This document shows positions 34,191 to 42,377 of a DNA stretch of 64,000 nucleotides, piece after piece (positions within the stretch are counted from its first letter, which is position 1; each line of letters starts with the position of its first letter). The notes under the pieces were generated by a model. It was not told the DNA's origin and made no database searches. It was given only the letters and a program-made list of their open reading frames with translations. This DNA comes from Rhizobium sp. BT03 (GTDB taxonomy: Bacteria > Pseudomonadota > Alphaproteobacteria > Rhizobiales > Rhizobiaceae): positions 248,001 through 312,000 of the forward strand of contig NZ_CP125642.1 in NCBI RefSeq assembly GCF_030053155.1, given 5' to 3'. The position numbers were made by a program, and so were the translations under genes.

Positions 34191-35405
34191 ATGGAGCCTC
34201 AATATGTATCGACGCCCTTTGGGCGGCGATCGATGACGCTTGGCATGCTGGCAAGCCAGGAAAGTGCCAGCAAGGTCGAACCGGACGCATCGGTCGATAA
34301 GTGGAAGATCTTTCGCGCGCTCTGCGAAGCAAAGGATATGGTCGGCGTATCCGATCGTGCGCTCGCCGTTCTCAACGCGTTGCTGACCTTCTATCCGAAG
34401 AACGAGATTGCCGAGGCCAACGGCTTCGTGGTCTTTCCCTCGAACGAGCAGCTGTCGCTGCGCACGCACGGGATGGCCGGAACGACGCTGCGGCGGAACC
34501 TGGCGATGCTGGTGGAGGCCGGCCTGATCATCCGGCGCGATAGCCCGAACGGCAAACGGTTCGCCCGCCGCAACGGCGAGGGCGGGCTTGGAGAGGCCTT
34601 TGGCTTCAGCCTGGCGCCGCTGCTGGCGCGCGCCGGCGAGATCGAGGCACAGGCGGCTCAGGTGCTCGCCGACAAGCTCGAATGGAAACGCCTGCGGGAA
34701 CGGCTGACGCTCTGCCGGCGCGACATCACCAAACTTATCGAGATCGCCCTGGAGGAGAAAATCGCCGGCGAATGGATCGAGATGCAGACGCATTTCAATC
34801 TGCTGTCGGCAAGCCTGCCGCGCCGCCCGTCGGCCGCCGAGATGGAACATCTGCTGAGCGATCTCGAAGCTTTCCGCGAATTGATCGTCAAGACGCTGGA
34901 ATTGAAAACGAAAACAGAAAAATCAGACGCCAATGGCAGCCAAAACGGTCGGCACATACATAATTCAAACCCACACCCCATATCTGAACTTGAACCAAGC
35001 TTCGAACCGAAGCAGGGCGCAAAGCCGGAGGAAGAACCGCGGCCATGGCGGGAGCCGCCGAAATCCTTCCCCCTTGCCATGGTGCTGCAGGCCTGCCCGG
35101 AGGTCGTCGTTTATGGGCCGGGCGGCGGGATCGGCAGCTGGCGGGATCTGATGGCCGCGGCCGTCATCGTCCGTTCGATGCTCGGCGTCAGTCCGAGCGC
35201 CTATCAGCTGGCCTGCGATGTCATGGGGCCGGAAAATGCCGCCACGGTGATCGCCTGCATCCTCGAAAGAGGCGGACATATCAACTCGGCCGGCGGCTAT
35301 CTGCGTGATCTGACACGGCGGGCCGAGCGCGGCGAGTTCTCGCTTGGGCCGATGCTGATGGCGCTGATGCGGGCCAATGGTCCGATAGCGAGGAAAACAG
35401 GATGA
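34191..35405 (+). CDS. repC: Replication initiator RepC
   Basis: The 404-residue initiator of repABC plasmids starts MEPQYVSTPFGRRSMTLGML, followed by the winged-helix DNA-binding half (KWKIFRALCEAKDMVGVSDR, FPSNEQLSLRTHGMAGTTLR). A charged linker (about residues 235-285) and the conserved C-terminal half follow (FPLAMVLQACPEVVVYGPGG, GPENAATVIACILERGGHIN). ATG 34191 is preferred to a GTG nine bases earlier. The AT-rich linker codons are the likely replication origin, as in other repABC plasmids. Expression is limited by the antisense RNA just upstream. Confidence 0.94.
   Translation: MEPQYVSTPFGRRSMTLGMLASQESASKVEPDASVDKWKIFRALCEAKDMVGVSDRALAVLNALLTFYPKNEIAEANGFVVFPSNEQLSLRTHGMAGTTLRRNLAMLVEAGLIIRRDSPNGKRFARRNGEGGLGEAFGFSLAPLLARAGEIEAQAAQVLADKLEWKRLRERLTLCRRDITKLIEIALEEKIAGEWIEMQTHFNLLSASLPRRPSAAEMEHLLSDLEAFRELIVKTLELKTKTEKSDANGSQNGRHIHNSNPHPISELEPSFEPKQGAKPEEEPRPWREPPKSFPLAMVLQACPEVVVYGPGGGIGSWRDLMAAAVIVRSMLGVSPSAYQLACDVMGPENAATVIACILERGGHINSAGGYLRDLTRRAERGEFSLGPMLMALMRANGPIARKTG
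34899..35005. other. Candidate oriV, AT-rich segment inside repC
   Basis: This stretch (GAATTGAAAACGAAAACAG onward to ATAATTCAAACC and ATATCTGAACTTGAA) is clearly richer in A+T than its surroundings. It lies in the variable linker of repC, where the origins of repABC plasmids have been placed. The boundaries are approximate. Confidence 0.55.
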
Positions 35406-35584
35406 ACGGCTATGAAAAAGCTTCGCGCCAGCTGCGACGGCTAGACGCTAAGCGGCGGCTCGCTCAGCCATCTCGACCGCTTCCTTCCCCGGCCTTTTGT
35501 TGAAATGCGCCGTTAACCATGTCATAGATGGCGGAAGGAAATATCCGTTTTGCTTCCATTTGTGAAAAACCGTAAAGCTTAACA

Positions 35585-36718
35585 ATGCGCTACGAAATCG
35601 ACAGTGCGATGCTTCAAACCTTGCTTCCATCCTTTGCCGCCGCAGAGGATGCGCTGGCGCGGCTGGACGAACGGGTGGTGCGTTCGCCGGTCGGTGAGGG
35701 CTTTGCCGAACGCAGTCATTTCTTCGATGCTGCCGGCGCGCTCTGGGTGGCCGGCGAACTCGTGCATGTCGAGGATCTGGTTTTGCACGATGCGCATATG
35801 GACAGCCGGGCGCCGAGCCACGAATTGACGATCGCCCATTCCGTGCTGCGGGCCCGCCGGCGCATCTGGACCGGCGAACCGGCCTGGGCGCTCGGAGCCT
35901 CGGGGCTTGCGACGCTGACGGCGACGCTCGGGGAAGGGGAGGGGACAGCGCCGGAGGTCAAGAGCTCCGTGGTGCCGCTCGAGACCGACGACGAGGGCGG
36001 CGATGAAGACGGGCCGCTCGCCGCCGAGATGGCCGAGATCGACGCGCTTCTTGCCCGCTCGCAAAAACTGCTCGACATCCATACGGGCAAGCTGCCGGCA
36101 AGCGAGACGGCCGCCGCTGCCCCGGCACGACGCAATGACGATCCTCTCGGCTTGCTGGGTGACGACGAATGGGACGAGGAGCAGCGGCTTGCCGAGTGGC
36201 GCGGCCTCTTGCCATTGGCCGAAAGCTTGCCGCCGGTTCTTGGCGCGATTATCCTTTTCGAAGCCTGGGAAAGAATCGAGCCATTGCGGCGTCAGCACTG
36301 GCTCGGCGGTTTGCTGGTCGCCGGACATCTGCGCGCCCGCGGCAAGGTTGCCTCGCATCTCTTTTCTTTTTACGGCGGGCTGAAGCTGGTGCGCCATGAA
36401 CGTCGCCGCGCGCGCGATCGGGCGACGCGGCTGCAGGCCTTCCTGGAGGCGATGCATCTGGGGGCTGCCGCCGGTCTCAAGGAACTCGACCGGCTCTCGC
36501 TGGCCCGCACGCAGATGGAGCTGCGCTTTCGCGGCCGCCGTTCGAACAGCAGCCTGCCGGATCTTGCCGATTTCATCCTGTCGCGGCCGATGGTCTCGGC
36601 GGCGATGATTGCCCGCCATCTCAGGATTACGCCGCGCGGCGCGCTGAACCTCGTCAACGAGATCGGCATTCGTGAAATCACCGGCCGCGGCCGCTACCGC
36701 GCCTGGGGCATCATCTGA
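35585..36718 (+). CDS. RHE_PE00001-family protein with DUF1612 and helix-turn-helix
   Basis: This 377-residue protein is typical of genes beside rhizobial repABC loci. Its N-terminal half has RSPVGEGFAERSHFFDAAGA, WVAGELVHVEDLVLHDAHMD and HSVLRARRRIWTGEPAWALG. An acidic linker (about 125-165, PLETDDEGGDEDGPLAAEM) is followed by LLPLAESLPPVLGAIILFEA. The C-terminal helix-turn-helix (SRPMVSAAMIARHLRITPRG, ALNLVNEIGIREITGRGRYR) implies DNA binding. I recall the family under the name of the first gene of R. etli p42e. The function is unknown; a plasmid-maintenance or regulatory role is inference. A strong terminator follows. Confidence 0.8.
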   Translation: MRYEIDSAMLQTLLPSFAAAEDALARLDERVVRSPVGEGFAERSHFFDAAGALWVAGELVHVEDLVLHDAHMDSRAPSHELTIAHSVLRARRRIWTGEPAWALGASGLATLTATLGEGEGTAPEVKSSVVPLETDDEGGDEDGPLAAEMAEIDALLARSQKLLDIHTGKLPASETAAAAPARRNDDPLGLLGDDEWDEEQRLAEWRGLLPLAESLPPVLGAIILFEAWERIEPLRRQHWLGGLLVAGHLRARGKVASHLFSFYGGLKLVRHERRRARDRATRLQAFLEAMHLGAAAGLKELDRLSLARTQMELRFRGRRSNSSLPDLADFILSRPMVSAAMIARHLRITPRGALNLVNEIGIREITGRGRYRAWGII

Positions 36719-36720
36719 CA

Positions 36721-36760
36721 TGAAAGCGGCCGGGCGTTAACCCGGCCGCTTTCATTTTTA
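36721..36760. terminator. Strong intrinsic terminator, 14-bp stem
   Basis: TGAAAGCGGCCGGG-N6-CCCGGCCGCTTTCA is a perfect 14-bp stem followed by TTTTTA. It ends the RHE_PE00001-like gene on the plus strand and could also serve the opposite direction. Confidence 0.9.
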
Positions 36761-36842
36761 AGGTGAACACCCGATCTGCCATCCTGTCACAGAGTGCAGA
36801 CCGGGTGCTCTTGCGCTTCCTTTGCCCCCGGAAGCGCGATCC

Positions 36843-37553
36843 CTATTCCCGCTCGCCCGTGAAGTTGAGCAGAAGCTGGAAGATGTTGACGAAGTTCAGG
36901 TAGAGCGACAGCGCGCCGAAGACGGCGAGCTTCTGGTTCGATTCCTGATCGTAGTTTTCCGAATACTGTTCCTTGATGTTCTGCGTGTCGTAAGCGGTGA
37001 GGCCGACGAAGACGACGATGCCGATCACCGAGACGGCGAACTGCAGCGCGGACGAACCCAGGAAGATGTTGACGATGCTGGCGATGATAACGCCGATGAG
37101 ACCCATCATCAGGAACGAGCCCATGCGCGACAGGTCACGCTTCGTCACATAGCCGTAAAGGCTGGTGGCGCCGAACATCGTGGCGGTGATGAAGAAGGTC
37201 CGCGCAATGCTCATCCCGGTGAAGACCAGGAAGACGGAGGCGAGCGACAGGCCCATCACGGCGCAGAAGGCCCAGAAGGTGATCTGCGCGGTGCTGGCCG
37301 ACATCGTCTGGATGCGGAACGAGAAGAAGAAGACGAAGGCGAGCGGCGCCAGCATCACCACCCACTTCAGCGGCGACCCGAAGATCGGCACGTAGAGGGC
37401 CGGCGTCGAGCCGACGACGAAGGCGACGAGGCCGGTGATAACAAGGCCGAGAGCCATGTAATTGTAGACGCGCAGCATATGCTGGCGCAGGCCTTCGTCG
37501 AAGACGGCCTGGGAGCCGGCCACGGCGCCGTAGCGGGAATTGATCGGGTTCAT
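36843..37553 (-). CDS. BAX inhibitor-1/YccA-family membrane protein
   Basis: This 236-residue inner-membrane protein has about seven hydrophobic spans, starting at YMALGLVITGLVAFVVGSTP. It contains the family motif FFITATMFGATSLYGYVTKR and ends LYLNFVNIFQLLLNF, typical of BAX-inhibitor-1 proteins. Homologues are linked to calcium leak and membrane-protein quality control, but the bacterial role is uncertain. ATG 37553 has GAGGAG seven bases upstream. It follows the anti-sigma gene by 20 bases and may be on that transcript. Confidence 0.88.
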   Translation of the reverse strand: MNPINSRYGAVAGSQAVFDEGLRQHMLRVYNYMALGLVITGLVAFVVGSTPALYVPIFGSPLKWVVMLAPLAFVFFFSFRIQTMSASTAQITFWAFCAVMGLSLASVFLVFTGMSIARTFFITATMFGATSLYGYVTKRDLSRMGSFLMMGLIGVIIASIVNIFLGSSALQFAVSVIGIVVFVGLTAYDTQNIKEQYSENYDQESNQKLAVFGALSLYLNFVNIFQLLLNFTGERE

Positions 37554-37573
37554 GCTGATCTCCTCGGTTTGAA

Positions 37574-38341
37574 CTAATAGAGCGAGCGGGCGAGCCGTTC
37601 GGCCGCCTGATCGAGATTGAGACCGCTTTCGTCGGCGATCAGCGCATAGGCGACCTCGCCGATCTGCCAATAGGCGGCTTCTGCTTTCTCAAGCGCGAGA
37701 TGGCTGACCGGCTTGACCTCGAAGGCGCCCGGGCGGACGGCGAAAAGCGACAGCCGCTTTCCATCCGACTGCTCGATCGCCATCTCGACGCTGGGGCCGA
37801 ATTCGGACGGGAAGATCTGCACGTCGGCGACCTTCCAATCTCCAGGCAGTTCCGGCATCACGATCGCGGTGGCGGCGCGAATATCGTCGGCGCTGTAGGT
37901 GGCCGGCGTCTGCGGCGGCATCGATTGGCGTAGCGCCGCGGTCTGGTAGGCGCGGACGGCATCCTCGACATAGGCGGGTGCCGGCACCGATGCCGATACC
38001 TCGGTTGCCGAGAAAGCGCCGAAGGAATTATGCGCCACCCAGCCGGCGGTGACCAGAATACCGACAGCGGCAATGCGCTGCATGGAATGGAAGATGCGGC
38101 CATAGGAAAGACCGCGTTCCAGCCGGCGGGCGGCGTCGCGGGTCTCGGGGCGGCCGAAGGCGCTTTCGCCGGCAAGCGCCAGGCGCAACTCGCCCTTGAC
38201 GCTGAGGTCGGCCATGACCTTGGCGGCAATCGCCGGATGGCCGGAAAGATAGGATTCCACCTGGATGCGGCGGGCGACATCGAGTTCGCCATCCACATAG
38301 GCGTCGAGATCGGCATCGAGGATGGGATCAATTGCTTTCAT
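37574..38341 (-). CDS. Anti-sigma factor, single-pass membrane protein
   Basis: The 255-residue protein has a cytosolic N-terminal part (DADLDAYVDGELDVARRIQV, a common anti-sigma opening). One membrane span follows near residues 88-106 (AAVGILVTAGWVAHN), then a periplasmic domain of about 145 residues. It lacks the zinc HxxxCxxC motif. ATG 38341 (GGAGGGG before it) overlaps the end of the sigma gene by 14 bases, so the pair is coupled, as usual for ECF sigma/anti-sigma modules. The signal sensed is unknown. Confidence 0.85.
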   Translation of the reverse strand: MKAIDPILDADLDAYVDGELDVARRIQVESYLSGHPAIAAKVMADLSVKGELRLALAGESAFGRPETRDAARRLERGLSYGRIFHSMQRIAAVGILVTAGWVAHNSFGAFSATEVSASVPAPAYVEDAVRAYQTAALRQSMPPQTPATYSADDIRAATAIVMPELPGDWKVADVQIFPSEFGPSVEMAIEQSDGKRLSLFAVRPGAFEVKPVSHLALEKAEAAYWQIGEVAYALIADESGLNLDQAAERLARSLY

Positions 38342-38867
38342 TGCCGTCCCCTCCAATCAGTCTCAGATGCGACTTGCGCGGTGTCTTCTCCTCGAATTCG
38401 CGCAATTGCGCGCGGGCGCGGGAGATGCGCGACATCAGCGTTCCCACAGGAATGCCGAGCGCATTGGCGGCTTCCTGGTAGGATAGGTCTTCGATCGCCA
38501 CGAGATGCAGCGCCTCGCGCTGTTCCTCCGGCAGGTCGAAAAAGGCGTCGCGCACCTGCTGCAGGCGCACGGCATGTTCCTGCCCAGCGGGCAGCGACTG
38601 TTCGGCCTCGACAGCCGCCTCGTCATGGCGGCGCGTCAGCGACCGGTTCTGGCGCAGACGGTCGATATGAGCATTGTGCAGGATGGAGAGCAGCCAGGTG
38701 CGCAGATTGCCGCCGCTGCGGAAACTCTTTTTCTTCTCCAGTGCGCGCACCAGCGCATCATGCACCAGATCCTCAGCCTCGTCCGAATTGCGCACCAGCG
38801 AGCGAGCGTAGCGCCTCAGCGCTGCAAGCTGTCCGATGACGTCGAAGGGGCGGTCTTTGCGTTCCAT
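38328..38867 (-). CDS. ECF-family RNA polymerase sigma factor
   Basis: The 179-residue sigma factor has region 2 (ALRRYARSLVRNSDEAEDLV, HDALVRALEK, LRTWLLSILHNAHIDRLRQ) and region 4 (FFDLPEEQREALHLVAIEDL, SYQEAANALGIPVGTLMSRI). It is held by the anti-sigma factor encoded next. No ribosome site precedes ATG 38867, and a promoter-like pair ends eight bases before it (see 38875-38903), so translation may be leaderless. Confidence 0.92.
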   Translation of the reverse strand: MERKDRPFDVIGQLAALRRYARSLVRNSDEAEDLVHDALVRALEKKKSFRSGGNLRTWLLSILHNAHIDRLRQNRSLTRRHDEAAVEAEQSLPAGQEHAVRLQQVRDAFFDLPEEQREALHLVAIEDLSYQEAANALGIPVGTLMSRISRARAQLREFEEKTPRKSHLRLIGGDGNESN

Positions 38868-38874
38868 GATTGAG

Positions 38875-38903
38875 TATACGCAAGCACGGCCGATTTTATT
38901 CCC
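38875..38903 (-). promoter_or_regulatory. ECF-type promoter, GGGAAT-N17-CGTATA
   Basis: On the minus strand GGGAAT (38903-38898) and CGTATA (38880-38875) are spaced 17 bases, as in ECF-dependent promoters. The predicted start of transcription falls at or next to the sigma ATG. Autoregulation is a reasonable inference. Confidence 0.5.
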
Positions 38904-39022
38904 GGCGGCGGTAAAAAAATCACGCTGGCCGCAGACGCCATCGCCGCAGCTTAAATCCGCGATTGTTTATGACAATTACATGACAGATCATGACGCCGCT
39001 GATTTGAAGGGGAAAATCAAGA

Positions 39023-39304
39023 ATGAAGGAAAAGAAGCGGGTCTACGAAGCTCTCGTAGACGGCGCCATGGAAGGGCTGACGGATCAGGCGCTCTATGAT
39101 TTCGTCAAGGCGCGTTGCCCAAACGCCACCAGCAAGAAGATCGTCCGGGCCTCGCTTCTCGCTCTCATCGACCCTCATCTCAGGGACCGCAATATTCTCG
39201 ACGTGATCTACGCGCTTGCGATCAAGCATCGGCTGGATGACGGCGAAGACGGGCGGGCCCCATCCGCGCAGGCAGCCAACCAGAACATGCCGCAGCTTTC
39301 CTGA
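39023..39304 (+). CDS. Small conserved-looking hypothetical protein (93 aa)
   Basis: I do not recognise a named family. The 93-residue protein is helical and basic at the start (MKEKKRVYEALVDGAMEGLT), with one cysteine (KARCPNATSKK), a hydrophobic middle (IVRASLLALIDPHLRDRNIL) and a polar tail. It has no signal or membrane span. AAGGGGA precedes the ATG. It is divergent from the ECF sigma gene, and the shared gap may place it under the same control. Confidence 0.68.
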   Translation: MKEKKRVYEALVDGAMEGLTDQALYDFVKARCPNATSKKIVRASLLALIDPHLRDRNILDVIYALAIKHRLDDGEDGRAPSAQAANQNMPQLS

Positions 39305-39331
39305 AGCTGCCGCCTGCATCTTTCGCGATGA

Positions 39332-39727
39332 TCAGCCGCCGTCCGAAAGCCCTTCGAGGATCGGACAGTCCGGCCTGTCATTGCCGTGGCAGGCATGAAC
39401 GAGATGCTCCAGCGTGCGCCGCAGGTCCGAGAGATCGCGGATCTTGCGGTCGATCTCGGCAAGTTTGGTCTCGGCGATCTCCTTGACGTCGGCGCTCGCG
39501 CGGGCTTTGTCCTCGTAGAGCGCCAGCAATTGCCGGCACTCCTCGACGGAAAAGCCGAGACCGCGCGACCGCTGCAGGAAGCGCAGCTTGTGAACATCGG
39601 TCGCGGCATAGTCGCGATAGCCGTTGCCGCCCCTTTCGGGGCGGATGAGGCCGATATCCTCGTAGTAGCGGATCGTCTTCGAAGGCAGACCTGAACGCTC
39701 CGATGCTTCGCCGATATTCATCGTCAT
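39332..39727 (-). CDS. hmrR: Cu(I)-responsive MerR-family regulator (HmrR/CueR)
   Basis: This 131-residue MerR protein has an N-terminal winged helix (MNIGEASERSGLPSKTIRYY, DIGLIRPERGGNGYR), a long dimer helix, and the metal-binding loop HACHGNDRPDC with two Cys eight residues apart, as in copper sensors. It lies three bases after the copper ATPase gene on the same strand. The matching operator is upstream of that ATPase at 42299-42319, so both should rise with Cu(I). Confidence 0.9.
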   Translation of the reverse strand: MTMNIGEASERSGLPSKTIRYYEDIGLIRPERGGNGYRDYAATDVHKLRFLQRSRGLGFSVEECRQLLALYEDKARASADVKEIAETKLAEIDRKIRDLSDLRRTLEHLVHACHGNDRPDCPILEGLSDGG

Positions 39728-39730
39728 CTC

Positions 39731-42256
39731 CTATAATTTTGCAAAGCGCAGTCTCAGTGCATTTGAGATCACCGAGACGGATGAGAGGCTCATCGCCGCC
39801 GCCGCGATCATCGGCGACAGCAGCAGCCCGAAGATCGGATAGAGCACGCCGGCGGCCACCGGCACGCCGAGCGCATTATAGCCGAAAGCGAAACCGAGAT
39901 TCTGGCGGATGTTGCGCATCGTCGCCTCCGCCAGCCGCCGCGCCCTGACGATGCCGGTGAGATCGCCCTTTACCAGGGTGATGCCGGCGCTTTCCATTGC
40001 AACATCGGCGCCGGTGCCCATCGCGATGCCGACATCGGCGGCCGCAAGCGCCGGCGCATCGTTGACGCCGTCGCCGGCCATGGCGATGATGGCGCCCTTG
40101 GCGCGCAGTTCCTCGATCAGCGCGCTTTTGCCCTCCGGCAGCATGTCGGCGCGGACCTCGTCGATCCCCAGGCTTTTTGCCACCGCCCGCGCCGTGCGCT
40201 CATTGTCGCCCGTCGCCATGATGATCTTCAGGCCGCTGTCGTGCAGCGCCTTGATGGCGGCTTCCGTCGTCGGCTTGATCCGGTCGGCAACGGCGACCAG
40301 ACCGGCAAGGGTGCCGTCGACGACGACGAACATCACCGTCTTGCCCTCGCCGCGCAGGGCTTCGGTCTTCTCGGCCAGCGCCGAAGGATCGATGCCGAGA
40401 TCGGTAAGCATCGCCGCGTTGCCGAGCGCCACCATGGTGTCGCCGGCAAGACCCTGAACGCCCTTGCCGGTCTTGGCCTCGAAGCCGGTGACCTCGACGA
40501 AGGTGGCGCCGCGCTCCTCGGCGCCGGACACGATCGCTTCGGCCAGCGGATGTTCGGAGCCGCGCTCCAGGCTTGCCGCCAGCGACAGCAGCCGGTTCTC
40601 CTCGGTTTCACCGAAGGCGACGACGTCGGTAAGCTTCGGCTTTCCCTCGGTCAGCGTGCCTGTTTTGTCGACGATCAGCGTATCGACCTTGGAAAAGCGC
40701 TCCAGTGCTTCGGCGTCCTTGATCAGCACGCCTTCTCCAGCGCCGCGCCCCGTCGCGATCATGATCGACATCGGTGTCGCAAGGCCGAGTGCGCAGGGGC
40801 AGGCGATGATCAGGACGGCGACGGCGGCCAGCAGCGCATTGGCAAGGCTCGGCTCCGGGCCGACCGCTGCCCAGACGATGAAGGCAAGGATGGCCGCGGC
40901 GACGACCGCCGGCACGAAGAAGGCAGACACCCGGTCGACCGCACCCTGGATCGGCGCGCGCGAGCGCTGCGCCTTGGCGACCATGTCGACGATGCGCGAC
41001 AGCACCGTCTCGGCGCCGACCTTCTCGGCCGACATGACGAGCGCGCCGTTCTTGTTGATCGTGCCGCCGGTCAGTCCGTCGCCTTTCGACTTCTCCACGG
41101 GCAGAGGCTCGCCTGTAATCATCGATTCGTCGACGGTCGACTGGCCCTCGAGGACGGAGCCATCCACCGGCACACGCTCGCCCGGGCGCACGCGCAGCCG
41201 GTCGCCGGTCTCAATCTCGTCCACCGGCACGTCACTCTCGCTGCCATCGGCACCAATGCGGCGTGCCGTCTTCGGCGCGAGATCGAGCAGCGCGCGGATC
41301 GCCGAACCGGTGCGCTCGCGTGCCTTCAATTCCAGCACCTGGCCGACGAATACGAGAGCGACGATGACGGCGGCCGCCTCGAAATAGATCGGCACGGCTG
41401 CGCCGTGGCCGCGGAAACTCATCGGGAAGATGCCGGGCGTAAGCGTGGCGACGAGGCTGTAGACATAGGCGGTGCCGACGCCGAGACCGATCAGGGTCCA
41501 CATATTCGGGCTGCGGTTGACGAGGGAGGCCCAAGCGCGGCGGAAAAACGGCAAGGCCGCCCACAGCACGACCGGCGTTGCCAGCAGCAGTTCGATATAG
41601 GTCGCCTGCGGCTCGCCGATCATCTCCCGCAAAGGCAGGCCGAGCATCGGTCCCATGCCGAGAGCGAGCAGCGGCAGAGCAAGGATGGCGCTCACCCAAA
41701 GCCGTCTGGTGAAATCGACAAGTTCCGGGTTCGGGCCTTCGTCATTAGGCGGAATGCCCATCGGCTCGAGCGCCATGCCGCATTTCGGGCAGTCGCCGGG
41801 GCCGTCGCTGACGACCTCCGGATGCATCGGGCAGGTATAGAGCGTGCCCTTCGGCGCCGGCTTTGCCGGAGGGCGTTTGCCGTCGCGATAGGCTGCGGGA
41901 TCGGCTTCGAGCTTTGTCCGGCAGCCGGCTGAGCAGAAATAGAATTTCTCGCCCTCGATTTTCAGAAAATGCTTCGCCGTCGAGCGATCGACGGTCATGC
42001 CGCAGACCGGATCCTTCGCGGTCAGGTAATCCTGCGGCGCGGCGGCAAACTTCGTCCGGCAGCCCTCCGAGCAGAAGTGATGGAGGCGGCCCGCATGATC
42101 GAGCGAAGGCTTGCCGGCCTCCGGATCGACAGTCATGCCGCAGACGGGGTCACGAATCGTGGCGTCGGCAGTCTTTTCCCCGCCATGGCCGCAACAGCTG
42201 TGATCGCCGGCATGGGCGTGGCCGTGATGATGATCGTGATCGTGTTTGATATTCAT
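39731..42256 (-). CDS. actP: Cu(I)-exporting P1B-type ATPase
   Basis: This 841-residue pump has a His-rich start ([15 protein letters not shown]), then two YHS domains ([15 protein letters not shown]...[10 protein letters not shown] and [15 protein letters not shown]...[10 protein letters not shown]). A heavy-metal-binding segment ([21 protein letters not shown]) comes next, and then the ATPase core. The core shows [10 protein letters not shown], the membrane CPC motif ([13 protein letters not shown]), the phosphorylation site [20 protein letters not shown] and [10 protein letters not shown]. The usual GMTCxxC HMA domains are absent; YHS domains stand in their place. It confers copper tolerance at the inner membrane. 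AGGAGA precedes the ATG. Confidence 0.93.
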   Translation of the reverse strand: MNIKHDHDHHHGHAHAGDHSCCGHGGEKTADATIRDPVCGMTVDPEAGKPSLDHAGRLHHFCSEGCRTKFAAAPQDYLTAKDPVCGMTVDRSTAKHFLKIEGEKFYFCSAGCRTKLEADPAAYRDGKRPPAKPAPKGTLYTCPMHPEVVSDGPGDCPKCGMALEPMGIPPNDEGPNPELVDFTRRLWVSAILALPLLALGMGPMLGLPLREMIGEPQATYIELLLATPVVLWAALPFFRRAWASLVNRSPNMWTLIGLGVGTAYVYSLVATLTPGIFPMSFRGHGAAVPIYFEAAAVIVALVFVGQVLELKARERTGSAIRALLDLAPKTARRIGADGSESDVPVDEIETGDRLRVRPGERVPVDGSVLEGQSTVDESMITGEPLPVEKSKGDGLTGGTINKNGALVMSAEKVGAETVLSRIVDMVAKAQRSRAPIQGAVDRVSAFFVPAVVAAAILAFIVWAAVGPEPSLANALLAAVAVLIIACPCALGLATPMSIMIATGRGAGEGVLIKDAEALERFSKVDTLIVDKTGTLTEGKPKLTDVVAFGETEENRLLSLAASLERGSEHPLAEAIVSGAEERGATFVEVTGFEAKTGKGVQGLAGDTMVALGNAAMLTDLGIDPSALAEKTEALRGEGKTVMFVVVDGTLAGLVAVADRIKPTTEAAIKALHDSGLKIIMATGDNERTARAVAKSLGIDEVRADMLPEGKSALIEELRAKGAIIAMAGDGVNDAPALAAADVGIAMGTGADVAMESAGITLVKGDLTGIVRARRLAEATMRNIRQNLGFAFGYNALGVPVAAGVLYPIFGLLLSPMIAAAAMSLSSVSVISNALRLRFAKL

Positions 42257-42291
42257 GACTGTCTCCTATGCCCGAGGGGCAGTTGGAGAGG

Positions 42292-42322
42292 CTTATCCAC
42301 CTTCCAGCAACTGGAAGGTCAA
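42292..42322 (-). promoter_or_regulatory. CueR/HmrR operator-promoter of actP
   Basis: ACCTTCCAG-TTG-CTGGAAGGT (42299-42319) is a perfect 9-bp palindrome. It lies between a -35 TTGACC (42322-42317) and a -10-like GATAAG or ATAAGC at 19-20 bases, the overlong spacer MerR proteins correct by twisting DNA. Confidence 0.85.
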
Positions 42323-42377
42323 GCGCTAATTTCGGCGACGCCGATTTTTCGAAGGCAACCGCTCTGTCGCCCGATCC

